A stretch of DNA of 64,000 bases. It comes from Paenibacillus odorifer. GTDB lineage: Bacteria; Bacillota; Bacilli; Paenibacillales; Paenibacillaceae. The stretch spans positions 3,348,001-3,412,000 of the forward strand of contig NZ_CP009428.1 in the NCBI RefSeq assembly GCF_000758725.1, written 5' to 3'. The translations under genes were made by a program, and so were the position numbers. The notes beneath the pieces were generated by a model. The model saw only the letters and a program-made list of their open reading frames with translations, ran no database searches and had not been told where the DNA came from. Each line of letters opens with the position of its first letter. Positions within the stretch are counted from its first letter, which is position 1. Below, one piece after another: positions 53,407-62,370 of this stretch.

Positions 53407-54260
53407 AGTTAGGAATCAGCACTTACAGTCTGCATTCAGCTTTTTCGACGGGTGAGCTCACGCTTGAAGGAGTCATTGAGACGATCGCCGATCTGGGCGC
53501 AGAACATGCGGAGATTGTACCCTTGGGTATCAATTTGGTTGAAAATCCTGAGCTAATTGATCAGATTGCACGAACAGCAGCGGGTCGTGGACTAGAGTTA
53601 TCCAATTATGCTATCGGGGCGAACTTTGCCGGGCTGGAGACAGCGGAAATGCAGCGGGAAGTCGAGCGGGTAAAGCGGGAAGTAGACGTGTGCGCGGCAT
53701 TAGGCATCCAGCGGATGCGGCATGATGTAGCCTCCTCAAACGATCTATCCATCACGCATTTTTTGGAAGAGCTTCCACGTTTGGCTGAAGCCTGCCGAGA
53801 AATTGCGAATTATGCTTCAGGTTTGGGCATTACGACCAGTGTGGAGAATCATGGATACTTTATTCAGCACAGCGATCGTGTACAGGCGCTGGTTCATGCC
53901 GTAGGAAGAGACAACTTCCGTACAACACTCGACATTGGGAATTTCCTGTGCGCAGATGAGAACCCGCTAATAGCTGTACCTAACAACATCAAGCTTGCTT
54001 CGATGGTGCATTTCAAAGATTTCTATATTCGTCCGCAAGACCGCCAGCCTGGCGAAGGTTGGTTCCAATCCTCCGGTGGGAACTGGTTGAGAGGTGCCAT
54101 CGTTGGTCAAGGAGACATCGACATGCCGAGTGTAATTCGAATCGTTAAAGAAAGCGGTTACGACGGATATATCTCTGTAGAATTTGAGGGAATGGAAGAG
54201 TGCCGTAAGGGAACAAGACTGGGGCTGGAATACATCAAGCGGGTTTGGAACCAAATCTAA
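53403..54260 (+). CDS. Sugar phosphate isomerase/epimerase (TIM barrel)
   Basis: This 285-residue protein is of the xylose-isomerase-like TIM-barrel family. It shows MKLGISTYSLHSAF, TSVENHGYF with a metal glutamate, FRTTLDIGNFL with a metal aspartate, MVHFKDFYIRP, and a C-terminal YDGYISVEFEGMEE with the last glutamate ligand. It overlaps the dehydrogenase by four bases. The substrate is unknown; in such operons the partner acts on the ketosugar made by the dehydrogenase. Confidence 0.84.
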   Translation: MKLGISTYSLHSAFSTGELTLEGVIETIADLGAEHAEIVPLGINLVENPELIDQIARTAAGRGLELSNYAIGANFAGLETAEMQREVERVKREVDVCAALGIQRMRHDVASSNDLSITHFLEELPRLAEACREIANYASGLGITTSVENHGYFIQHSDRVQALVHAVGRDNFRTTLDIGNFLCADENPLIAVPNNIKLASMVHFKDFYIRPQDRQPGEGWFQSSGGNWLRGAIVGQGDIDMPSVIRIVKESGYDGYISVEFEGMEECRKGTRLGLEYIKRVWNQI

Positions 54261-54285
54261 TTCATTATACTGGAGGATTATTGCC

Positions 54286-55179
54286 ATGGTTAAACCAATT
54301 ATCACTAATAAAATCGGTGTTATCGTAGACAGCTTTCAGGTTGGAGTGAAAGAGGGATTGCGTAAGGCAAAAGAAGCTGGGGCAGATGGAGTTCAGATTT
54401 ATGCGGTGCAAGGCGAATTTGATCCCGCTACTCTCTCTCAGTCAGCACGCCGTGAATGGAAGGATTACATTGCTTCGCTGGGTTTAGAAATCTCTGCCCT
54501 CGTTGGAGATTTAGGCGGACATGGCTTTCAGGATCCTGCCCAGAACCGTGCCAAAATTGAAAAGTCCAAGCGCATTATGGAACTGGCTAAGGAGCTAGGT
54601 ACAGATATCGTAACTACACATATCGGTATTGTTCCCTCTAACCCAGCCAGTAAAATTTATGAAACCATGCACATTGCCTGTGAGGAACTTAGCAGATATG
54701 CACATGAGATGAATTCTTATTTTGCGATTGAGACTGGGCCAGAACCCGCTGCACGTCTGAAGACTTTCCTCGACGGTCTGGGTTCCAGAGGGGTTTCCGT
54801 TAATTTTGATCCGGCCAATATGGTCATGGTGACTGGTGATGATCCGGTGCAAGGTGTTCATACTCTAAAAGATTACATTGTACACACCCATGCTAAAGAT
54901 GGTCTCAAGCTTGCCGATATCGATCCGCGCGATGTTTACGGTCAATATGGTTATGAAGCACCAGCATTAGACCATGAGAAGATCGCTGAAATGGCCGAGA
55001 CCGGCTCGGCATTCCGTGAAGTTCCGCTCGGAGCGGGTTCTGTTGATTGGAACAACTATCTGCAAGCGCTGAACGACATCGGTTATACAGGATTCCTGAC
55101 CATAGAACGGGAGGTTGGCACTAATCCGGAGGAAGATATCCGCCAGGCTGTGAATTTTTTGAAGGGTTTTCGGGTCTGA
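54286..55179 (+). CDS. Sugar phosphate isomerase/epimerase (second)
   Basis: This 297-residue protein is a second TIM-barrel isomerase of the same superfamily. Metal ligands can be read from YFAIETGPE, VNFDPANMVM, VHTHAKDGLK and a final GFLTIEREVG. It differs clearly from the preceding isomerase. ATG 54286 with TGGAGGATTATTGCC upstream is the start. It is probably the last gene of the transcript before the hairpin at 55213. Confidence 0.84.
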   Translation: MVKPIITNKIGVIVDSFQVGVKEGLRKAKEAGADGVQIYAVQGEFDPATLSQSARREWKDYIASLGLEISALVGDLGGHGFQDPAQNRAKIEKSKRIMELAKELGTDIVTTHIGIVPSNPASKIYETMHIACEELSRYAHEMNSYFAIETGPEPAARLKTFLDGLGSRGVSVNFDPANMVMVTGDDPVQGVHTLKDYIVHTHAKDGLKLADIDPRDVYGQYGYEAPALDHEKIAEMAETGSAFREVPLGAGSVDWNNYLQALNDIGYTGFLTIEREVGTNPEEDIRQAVNFLKGFRV

Positions 55180-55212
55180 ACACGGTAGTAATAAAGATTA
55201 AATAGTTCATCC

Positions 55213-55265
55213 AAACAGTCCCTGTGAAAAAAGATCTTACATCCATTGGGACTGTTTGTGTTATA
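55213..55265 (+). terminator. Internal hairpin between the two halves of the sugar cluster
   Basis: AAACAGTCCC pairs perfectly with GGGACTGTTT across a 25-base loop. It may divide the cluster into two transcription units; the T-rich tail is short. Confidence 0.55.
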
Positions 55266-55323
55266 GAGTGTGCGGGAAAGACCTAGGACGGTAATGTTCT
55301 GAATTTGGAAAGAAGGTGTGACG

Positions 55324-56457
55324 ATGACAGCAGAACGTTTACTCCTCCGCCGGGCGAAAGTCCTGAATGGAACGGAAATGGACATTGTCATAGCTGATGG
55401 TAACATAGTCCAGATAGTTCCCGGTGGCACCGCCGAAGAGCATGGGTTCAAGGTCGTGGAAGCCAATGGGGCGTATGTTTCTAGCGGCTGGATCGACTTA
55501 CATGTACATGCGTTTGCAGAACTGAATCCGTATGGTGACGAGATCGATGAGATTGGAATCAGATGCGGCGTGACTACGCTCGTGGACGCAGGTAGCTGCG
55601 GAGCGGAGCGGATGGGTGAGCTGGCGGAGGCGGGGGAAAAGTCAGCAACGCAACTGTTAGCTTTTCTTAACATTTCAAAGATTGGCCTGATGCGAATTGA
55701 CGAGTTGTCCCAACTAGAGTGGATTGATCATGAAAAGGTGCTTCAGGCGGTAGTTGCTTATCCAGAATTTATCGTAGGCTTGAAGGCCAGAATCAGCAAA
55801 AGCGTAGTGGGTGACAATGGCATTCAACCGCTTCATCATGCGCTGGAGCTCTCGGAGAAGACCGGGCTGCCGCTGATGGTACATATTGGCTCCGCTCCGC
55901 CGGATATTCGTGAGGTTCTACCGCTACTTCAACGCAACGACGTGATAACCCATTATCTAAATGGTAAAAGCAACAATTTATTCGATAAGGAGAATCGTCC
56001 GCTCCAGGTGCTAAAAGATGCTATTGAGCGAGGAGTTCACTTGGATGTGGGACACGGTACGGCTAGCTTCTCGTTCGCTGTGGCCGAGGCGGCCAAACAA
56101 AACGGTATTGATCCGGATACGATCAGCACAGACATATACAGAGGCAACCGTATGAATGGTCCCGTCTACTCCATGGCGAATCTGTTAAACAAGTTTCTCG
56201 CACTGGGATATTCCCTTGAAGAAACAATTGCGCGAGTGACGAGCAGAGCAGCCCAGTGGCTGGGACGCCCGGAACTTGGGGAGATTCGGATCAATAACAA
56301 GGCGAATCTGACCCTTTTTCGTGTGACGGATGAGAAGATTGAGCTGGTAGATTCTGAGGGGGAACGCCGGGTAGCGCAGCAAACCATTCAAGCAATAGGG
56401 GTGATCATAGGTGACAAATACATGGAATGCGAAATACGGCCTGAAAAGAGTTATTAA
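55324..56457 (+). CDS. Amidohydrolase/deacetylase-family metallohydrolase
   Basis: This is a protein of about 377 residues. The amidohydrolase metal motif is WIDLHVHAF, with a later lysine in GLKARISKS (possible carbamylated ligand), VHIG, ITHYLNGK and the final aspartate in ISTDIYRGN. It resembles the Enterococcus EF_0837 group, which neighbours DgaE- and DgaF-like genes. In that group the reaction is deacetylation of N-acetylated amino acids or sugar acids. Here it may act on an N-acetylglucosaminate-like compound (inference). The start is ATG 55324, with AAAGAAGG about 7 bases before. It overlaps dgaE. Confidence 0.84.
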   Translation: MTAERLLLRRAKVLNGTEMDIVIADGNIVQIVPGGTAEEHGFKVVEANGAYVSSGWIDLHVHAFAELNPYGDEIDEIGIRCGVTTLVDAGSCGAERMGELAEAGEKSATQLLAFLNISKIGLMRIDELSQLEWIDHEKVLQAVVAYPEFIVGLKARISKSVVGDNGIQPLHHALELSEKTGLPLMVHIGSAPPDIREVLPLLQRNDVITHYLNGKSNNLFDKENRPLQVLKDAIERGVHLDVGHGTASFSFAVAEAAKQNGIDPDTISTDIYRGNRMNGPVYSMANLLNKFLALGYSLEETIARVTSRAAQWLGRPELGEIRINNKANLTLFRVTDEKIELVDSEGERRVAQQTIQAIGVIIGDKYMECEIRPEKSY

Positions 56458-57523
56458 TGCAAGCGGCCGGATGAGCATCCTCGGGGTATCGGCACCGACC
56501 GATACGGTGATGGAAGCTATGCGTCAAGGCGGACAGAGTTATGTGGAAATCGCCGATTTGGTGGATAAAGCGGGAGATTATGTTGCACGTCATACAGGTT
56601 CTGAAGCAGCGGTGATCGTGAACTCGGCTTCCAGTGGAATCGCTTTATCGGTGGCTGCGCTGGTAACCCGCGGTAATATTCGTACAAGTCTGCGGCTCCA
56701 TCAGGATAGCATTTTTAGAAATGAAATTGTAATGCTAAAAGGTCATAACGTACAATACGGTGCACCAGTAGAAACCATGGTTTATCTCGGTGGCGGTAAG
56801 GTGGTGGAAGCAGGTTATGCCAATGAAGGACGGGCGGAGCATTTGGCCGCTGCGATCTCGGATCAGACTGCAGCTATTTTGTACGTCAAATCTCATCATG
56901 CCGTTCAGAAGAATATGATCTCTGTAGAGGAAGCTTGGGCTGTGGCCCAAACTCATAACGTACCGCTTATTGTAGATGCTGCAGCGGAAGAGGATCTGCA
57001 GAAATACGTGCAAATATCCGATCTGGTTATTTATAGTGGCTCCAAAGCTATAGAAGGTCCAACATCCGGACTTGTGGCGGGAAAACGTCTTTATATTGAA
57101 TGGCTGAAAGTGCAGCTTCACGGCATTGGCCGCAGCATGAAGGTTGGTAAGGAAACATCCTTCGGCCTGATGCAGGCGTTGGATGAATATGCTCACAAGC
57201 AGGATACAAGCGAAAAGGAAAAAGCTACGCTCCAATTGCTGATGCCGCTCGACGGGCTTCCCGGAATTCGGGTAGCTATCGTGCAGGATGAAGCAGGCCG
57301 GGCAATTTATCGTGGACGCATCCATGTGGACCCGAATCAGTGCGGAATAACAGCACTTGAGCTATCCCAGCAGCTTCAACAAGGTGAAGTGGCTATATAC
57401 ACTAGAGACTATGGGGTAAGGCAAGGTTATTTTGATATTGATCCGCGTCCGCTAATGGGTGATGACATAGAAATGATTACTGCGAGGATAAGGGAATTGA
57501 CAGGAGGGGCAAGCAATGTCTGA
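56411..57523 (+). CDS. dgaE: DgaE-like PLP-dependent ammonia lyase
   Basis: This 370-residue PLP enzyme is of the SelA/DgaE group. The PLP lysine is K212 (LVIYSGSKAIEGPTSGLV); GSEAAVIVNSASSGIALSVAAL binds the phosphate and LIVDAAAEEDLQKY provides the ring-stacking aspartate. In Salmonella DgaE removes ammonia from D-glucosaminate-6-phosphate to give KDPG. Here a KDG kinase gene lies downstream, so the substrate could be unphosphorylated glucosaminate. The GTG start lies inside the deacetylase gene (47 bases overlap), and the end overlaps dgaF by 8 bases, so the three genes are tightly coupled. Confidence 0.88.
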   Translation: MTNTWNAKYGLKRVINASGRMSILGVSAPTDTVMEAMRQGGQSYVEIADLVDKAGDYVARHTGSEAAVIVNSASSGIALSVAALVTRGNIRTSLRLHQDSIFRNEIVMLKGHNVQYGAPVETMVYLGGGKVVEAGYANEGRAEHLAAAISDQTAAILYVKSHHAVQKNMISVEEAWAVAQTHNVPLIVDAAAEEDLQKYVQISDLVIYSGSKAIEGPTSGLVAGKRLYIEWLKVQLHGIGRSMKVGKETSFGLMQALDEYAHKQDTSEKEKATLQLLMPLDGLPGIRVAIVQDEAGRAIYRGRIHVDPNQCGITALELSQQLQQGEVAIYTRDYGVRQGYFDIDPRPLMGDDIEMITARIRELTGGASNV

Positions 57524-58271
57524 AATTAACAAGCGGTTCTATAAAGGTCGGGTGGCCTTAAACGTATTGGCTAAGGATATAGAAAATGCCAAAGAAGTGT
57601 TTACTGCCGCCGAAGGTTATGTACTGGTCGGTGTATTGTCCAAAGATTATGCAACGGTAGAGGAAGCCGTACAGGCGATGGAGGCATATGGGCGGGAAAT
57701 TGACGGTGCGGTATCGATAGGACTAGGTGCGGGTGATAATCGGCAAGCTGCTGTTGTTGCAGAGATTGTCAAATCCTATGCTGGCAGCCATATTAATCAG
57801 GTGTTCCCGGCAGTTGGGGCGACCCGTGCCAACCTTGGAGCGAAAGATAGTTGGATTAACAGCATGATCGCACCAACGGGACAACCTGGTTTTGTGAATA
57901 TCTCCACCGGCCCGGCCAGTGCGGCACAATCTGTACCAGCTGTAATTCCCGTAAATGCGGCGATTGCATTGGTCCGGGATATGGGCGGAAATGCTTTAAA
58001 GTATTTTCCGATGCAGGGGCTGAGCCGTAAAGCGGAGCTAATCGCTGTGGCCAAAGCCTGTGCGGAAGAGGGTTTTGCGCTGGAGCCGACCGGCGGTATC
58101 GATCTGGACAACTTTGAAGAGATCTTGTCCATTATATTGGAAGCAGGAGTGCCGCAGGTGATTCCCCATGTCTATACATCGATCATCGATCCGCAGAGCG
58201 GAAGAACGAGAGTGGCGGACATACAACAGCTGTATCGGACGATGAAAAAGCTGGCGGATCAATATGCCTAA
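57516..58271 (+). CDS. dgaF: DgaF-like KDPG aldolase
   Basis: This 251-residue class I aldolase is of the KDPG/DgaF type. The Schiff-base lysine is likely K162 (GGNALKYFPMQGL). The strands FVNISTGPASA and ALEPTGGIDLDNFEEIL, and the C-terminal VIPHVYTSIID, are typical. It cleaves KDPG to pyruvate and glyceraldehyde-3-phosphate. It overlaps both neighbours (8 bases each), completing deacetylase-dgaE-dgaF-kdgK. Confidence 0.88.
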   Translation: MSEINKRFYKGRVALNVLAKDIENAKEVFTAAEGYVLVGVLSKDYATVEEAVQAMEAYGREIDGAVSIGLGAGDNRQAAVVAEIVKSYAGSHINQVFPAVGATRANLGAKDSWINSMIAPTGQPGFVNISTGPASAAQSVPAVIPVNAAIALVRDMGGNALKYFPMQGLSRKAELIAVAKACAEEGFALEPTGGIDLDNFEEILSIILEAGVPQVIPHVYTSIIDPQSGRTRVADIQQLYRTMKKLADQYA

Positions 58272-59280
58272 ACATATCGCCGCTTTTGGTGAAATAATGA
58301 TGCGGCTACAGGTACCAGGCTTTGAACTGTTATCTCAGGGTAACCTGCTGAAGTATTCCTTTTCCGGCACCGGCGTCAATGTACTGTCTGCATTGTCCCG
58401 ATACGGACATCAAGGAAGCATGGTGTCGAGGCTGCCTGCGAATCCTATTGGTGACGCAGCAACAGCCTATCTTCGGCGACTGGGTATCCAGCCGGAGCAT
58501 ATCCAGCGCGGGGGCTCAAGTATAGGGATGTACTTTCTTGAAAACGGATTCGGGGCTCGCCCCTCCCGAGTGACTTATTCCGGTCGCCCGGAGAGCAGCT
58601 TCAATACTGCTCCTCCGGGCACTTATCCATTCGCAGAGCTGGCAGACCTCGCGGATGCTGTTCATTTCTGTGGGATAACGCTGGCAATGAACGACGGTGT
58701 GCGAAAAGCGATGAAAACTTATGCAGAAACGGTTAAGCAGCGCGGTGGTCTAGTCGTTTTTGACTGCAATTACCGCCCATCGCTTTGGGGAGAGAGAGGC
58801 TATGAGCTGGCGCGTTTCCATTATGAAGACATGCTGCATTTGGCCGACATCGTGCTGATGAATGAAAAAGACGCAATGCTAATCCTTGGTATGAAGCCCG
58901 AGGGAACTTCAAGGGAAGAACAACTTCAGGAGCTAATTCCCGCAGTAGCTTCACGCTACAGTCTATGTACGATAGCAGGAACGCATCGGTCCATCCATGA
59001 AGATAACCGCCATTCGTTGCGCGGTTATATCTTCAAATCCGGTCGCTTCGCATATTCCGAGACCTTAAGCTTTCCGGTGCTTGATAGAGTCGGGGCTGGA
59101 GATGCATATGCCAGTGGTATAATTCACGGAGAGCTGGAAGGTTTTGATCCTCAGCATACTGTAGCCTTTGCGGCCACGGCCGGTATGCTAGCCCACACAG
59201 TAGAAGGAGATTCTCCGCTGGCCACCGAGCAAGAAGTTATTGGTGTGCTGACAGGTGCTGTAAGAGATATATTGAGATAA
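58264..59280 (+). CDS. kdgK: 2-keto-3-deoxygluconate kinase (PfkB family)
   Basis: This is a 338-residue ribokinase-type kinase. It opens IAAFGEIMMRLQVPGFE, has GGxSVNVLS-like FSGTGVNVLSALSRYG, and the anion-hole plus catalytic base in DRVGAGDAYASGII with D280. It matches KDG kinases, which make KDPG from KDG. Its place after dgaE-dgaF argues that phosphorylation happens after deamination. The start overlaps dgaF by 8 bases. Confidence 0.85.
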   Translation: MPKHIAAFGEIMMRLQVPGFELLSQGNLLKYSFSGTGVNVLSALSRYGHQGSMVSRLPANPIGDAATAYLRRLGIQPEHIQRGGSSIGMYFLENGFGARPSRVTYSGRPESSFNTAPPGTYPFAELADLADAVHFCGITLAMNDGVRKAMKTYAETVKQRGGLVVFDCNYRPSLWGERGYELARFHYEDMLHLADIVLMNEKDAMLILGMKPEGTSREEQLQELIPAVASRYSLCTIAGTHRSIHEDNRHSLRGYIFKSGRFAYSETLSFPVLDRVGAGDAYASGIIHGELEGFDPQHTVAFAATAGMLAHTVEGDSPLATEQEVIGVLTGAVRDILR

Positions 59281-59285
59281 AGAAG

Positions 59286-59329
59286 AAGCTGCCTTACAGG
59301 AGAACAGGCCTGTGCGGTGGCTTTTTTTA
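59286..59329 (+). terminator. Terminator of the sugar-acid operon
   Basis: AAGCTGCC with internal ACAGG/CCTGT pairs with GGTGGCTT and runs into TTTTTTT. Confidence 0.7.
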
Positions 59330-59493
59330 TCGCTACAGACACTGTAACTTTGCTCAGATCAAGAATCTGATCCAATGGCTACAGGCTAGATTTGGCTTAT
59401 TTAGGTCTTTTTAAATAGGTGTAAAATCTCATTTTTTGCAACTTTATCCTCTAACCGGCGTCAAAGAAGAGAGAATAAGAAGGGGGAGGCTAT

Positions 59494-61431
59494 ATGAAAA
59501 AGTTAAATCTACTAGCCCTTTTAGCAGTTATTTCAATAATCTTTGTTGGATGTGTCAATACAGGGGATAAAGATAAAGCGAATCAAACGCTAATCGATCT
59601 GAGTTCTGTGGACTCCATTACAATCCATGATGATAGCGGCGGATTAATAACCATAACGGACCAAAAGCTAATAGAACGTTTCAATAAAGCTATACATACT
59701 GCTGAGTATGACAACGCGAAGCTTGATATTGCAGCACCTGAATATGAGGCTACTGTTGAATTGAAGAATAAAGAAAACGAAAAGTTCTCATTCTGGATTA
59801 TGGGCAAGAATAATGGTCTTTTCACCAAATCAGGACAAAATGGGCATTACAAGTTATCTGAAACGGATAAGGCTGCTTTGCTTAACTTATTTGAATCAAA
59901 TGATCAGCATGTAGAATCCGATAATCTAAAGATCGATGAGACCATCAAGCGAATCACATTAGCAAACTCTCTAGCACATGGTTCAGTGAATGCTAACATA
60001 AAGGATGAATACACAGATCATGAAACCATAGATATTTTCGTCCGAGCCATCCGTACCGCTGTACAAATACCAGGGAATTTAAATACCGCAACGCCTAACT
60101 ACGATATCGTTCTAATTTCAGATAATAATAAATATGCCTTTCATTTATGGATTACCGAGACAAGCGAGCAAGGCATGTTAATGAATGTGAACGAAACGGA
60201 TACAGGCTACACACTTACTAAGGAATCAACTGCTGAGTTAAAAAAGATTCTGTTCTCGGAAGCAAAATTTAATGGTTTGGAGTTTAATACAGAACGGAAC
60301 TCTATTGGAGATCTGGTGGCCAAACCGATGGGCCTATCCGAAAATAACTATCTATTAAATGGTGGAGCAGTAGTTGAACTGCAAGGGATCTCTTATCATA
60401 CCATTCATCTTTTCTATGGCGACCACAATGCTGTCAACGCTTTGTTAGCCCATGATCCTGCTACGGATGAGGTGAAGGTGAAATGGAGCGACGAACTCAA
60501 CGATTCCAATAATCGATGGAATAACGCTTTTATGAGCAACTATAATATGCTAATCCCGCTGGATGAGGATCATCTATTATTTCTGGAATCGGATGTGACG
60601 AAAAAAGCCGGGCAATATCATTTGTCCTCATATAATGTTGTTACAGGAAAGATTGAACGACTTCGGGAAAACTTCTGGCCGCTTTCTGATGATTATGATT
60701 ACATTTATAAATTTCAATGGAAAGCTGATGAGCAAAAATTGTTTATGCAGAGTTATCTCGGCAATGTATGGATCTTTGATCTGAAAACAGGAAAGGACGA
60801 TGTCCATCTTCTGAAATATCGCGTAATCCCACATTCGACGACCGGGGCGCCATCCCTGTTCCTCTCACCAACTTTTAAGAGATTTGTACATGATGATGAG
60901 AGCAGCGAATTAACCTTTTACGATAATAAAGGAGTTTCGCTACGTACTGTACCGTTACCACAAGAGCAATATGTACCTTCTGAGAAAATAAAGTGGAACC
61001 CGGCGGGCACGATTGCCTGGATGGATACAGCAGAAATCAACGAAAACCGAATTCTTGACATCGATATCGATTATCTGAAAATAGCTGCACAAAAAATTAA
61101 TTTTTATAATCAGGATGGTCTTTCCATCGGATCCATTAAGACTGAAGGCAATCATGAAGATACGGCTATTGAAGTTGTGGGGTGGATGGACGCTAATGTA
61201 GCCGTGATAAAATCATATACTGTAGAACTTATGCACAAGGATAATATAGGGCTTAATGTTAAGGGTGTTTCTTATTATCTCTATGATGTAAAAAAGAAGC
61301 AGAAGGGGGCAAGCTTTTCGTCCATCCCTTCCAGTGCTACCATTACTACAGATCTTCGAATGGGCGATATCGATAATACGGGGGAAATCACCGTGAGTTT
61401 TAAAGAAATCACCTATAAAAAAGAAAAATAA
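59494..61431 (+). CDS. Large lipoprotein with duplicated N-terminal domain and propeller-like C-terminus
   Basis: This is a 645-residue lipoprotein (lipobox FVGC near 17-20). Two similar domains of about 110 residues follow (25-145 and 148-255): each reads hydrophobic strand, charged segment, then LxxFxxAIxTA, Pxxx, WI and a final TxxxxLxxLF-like helix. The C-terminal half (about 290-640) has repeated WD-like strands (YKFQWKADEQKLFMQSY; IKWNPAGTIAWMDTAEIN), as in TolB-type propellers. I do not recognise the whole protein. The upstream 200 bases show no gene. Confidence 0.7.
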   Translation: MKKLNLLALLAVISIIFVGCVNTGDKDKANQTLIDLSSVDSITIHDDSGGLITITDQKLIERFNKAIHTAEYDNAKLDIAAPEYEATVELKNKENEKFSFWIMGKNNGLFTKSGQNGHYKLSETDKAALLNLFESNDQHVESDNLKIDETIKRITLANSLAHGSVNANIKDEYTDHETIDIFVRAIRTAVQIPGNLNTATPNYDIVLISDNNKYAFHLWITETSEQGMLMNVNETDTGYTLTKESTAELKKILFSEAKFNGLEFNTERNSIGDLVAKPMGLSENNYLLNGGAVVELQGISYHTIHLFYGDHNAVNALLAHDPATDEVKVKWSDELNDSNNRWNNAFMSNYNMLIPLDEDHLLFLESDVTKKAGQYHLSSYNVVTGKIERLRENFWPLSDDYDYIYKFQWKADEQKLFMQSYLGNVWIFDLKTGKDDVHLLKYRVIPHSTTGAPSLFLSPTFKRFVHDDESSELTFYDNKGVSLRTVPLPQEQYVPSEKIKWNPAGTIAWMDTAEINENRILDIDIDYLKIAAQKINFYNQDGLSIGSIKTEGNHEDTAIEVVGWMDANVAVIKSYTVELMHKDNIGLNVKGVSYYLYDVKKKQKGASFSSIPSSATITTDLRMGDIDNTGEITVSFKEITYKKEK

Positions 61432-61433
61432 AT

Positions 61434-61503
61434 AAGCCTCGGGAAGTTCACCGTAACGATCACACAAGATCATTGGGGAAGCTTTCCGAGGCTTCTTTTT
61501 ATA
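61434..61503 (+). terminator. Terminator
   Basis: AAGCCTCGG pairs with CCGAGGCTT with further pairing inside, then TTTTTAT. Confidence 0.75.
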
Positions 61504-61536
61504 TTTAAAAGACAAATATTTAAGAATTCTCGAATT

Positions 61537-62076
61537 CTATATTTGTCCCGCTGTAGAACGGACGGAGGACAGCAGGTCTAGCCGGAAGCCTTGTACTAGA
61601 GTGTCACCGTTCATAAGATCGGTCTCATACGCACGATTAAAGCCTAAGCGCTGGTACAGTTTGATGGCTGAAGACATCATTTCCGAGGTGTGTAGGTTCA
61701 AGGTGGTGGCACCCAACTGTAGTGATCTCCGTGCAGCATCGCGAATCAGAAGAGTTGCAACGCCAAGACCACGAGCGGATGGAGATACGGCTAGCAGACG
61801 TAGGATAGGGGAGTGAATCCCGAGCTCCGGTTTCCCGTAAGCCGTTTCCGAGGAACTGAACAAGAGTGCGCTACCAACGATTTTCTTGTCGATTTCAGCG
61901 ATGATCCGAACGAGCGGGGTATCACCATGAACGGAATCAAGAAGCGATTTCCGATACTCCAGCCACAACGGCTCAGGCATGATCTCCGAATATTGGTGGT
62001 ATGCATCTAACAGCAAATCGGCGATAGCATTACGATCTTTATTCTCAGCTTCACGGATAATGATCTTTTGTGACAT
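61537..62076 (-). CDS. GNAT-family N-acetyltransferase
   Basis: This 179-residue GNAT protein has IIREAENKDRNAIADLLLDAYHQY, the acetyl-CoA loop LAVSPSARGLGVATLLIRDAARRS, and a tail TLNLHTSEMMSSAIKLYQRLGF. The substrate is unknown. ATG 62076 is chosen, although GGGG lies about 12 bases upstream; a TTG at 62097 is in frame without a site. It is convergent with the lipoprotein and divergent from the LysR gene. Confidence 0.85.
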   Translation of the reverse strand: MSQKIIIREAENKDRNAIADLLLDAYHQYSEIMPEPLWLEYRKSLLDSVHGDTPLVRIIAEIDKKIVGSALLFSSSETAYGKPELGIHSPILRLLAVSPSARGLGVATLLIRDAARRSLQLGATTLNLHTSEMMSSAIKLYQRLGFNRAYETDLMNGDTLVQGFRLDLLSSVRSTAGQI

Positions 62077-62253
62077 GTTTTCGCTATCCCCTTTCAAACA
62101 AATGTAATGTTCATTCGAATGAGATTATTATATATGATAATTCCCAGTGGAATAAGAGGGGTTTCATAATTCTGATATAGGAATAGAAAAGTTCTATACG
62201 AAATAAACATAACGTTTGATCCGAAATCCGATTGATTTACACGGAATTAATTG

Positions 62254-62282
62254 TTGACAAAAAATAGGGCGATGACTAAGAT
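62254..62282 (+). promoter_or_regulatory. Probable sigma-A promoter for the LysR gene
   Basis: TTGACA, a 17-base spacer and TAAGAT precede the LysR start by about 90 bases. Confidence 0.6.
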
Positions 62283-62370
62283 ATAAACAAAATCTATAGG
62301 GAAGCATCGCTATAATTCATTGTTTTTACATCGGAATAGTTAATTTAATAAAAGCATAGGGGGATTAGGG

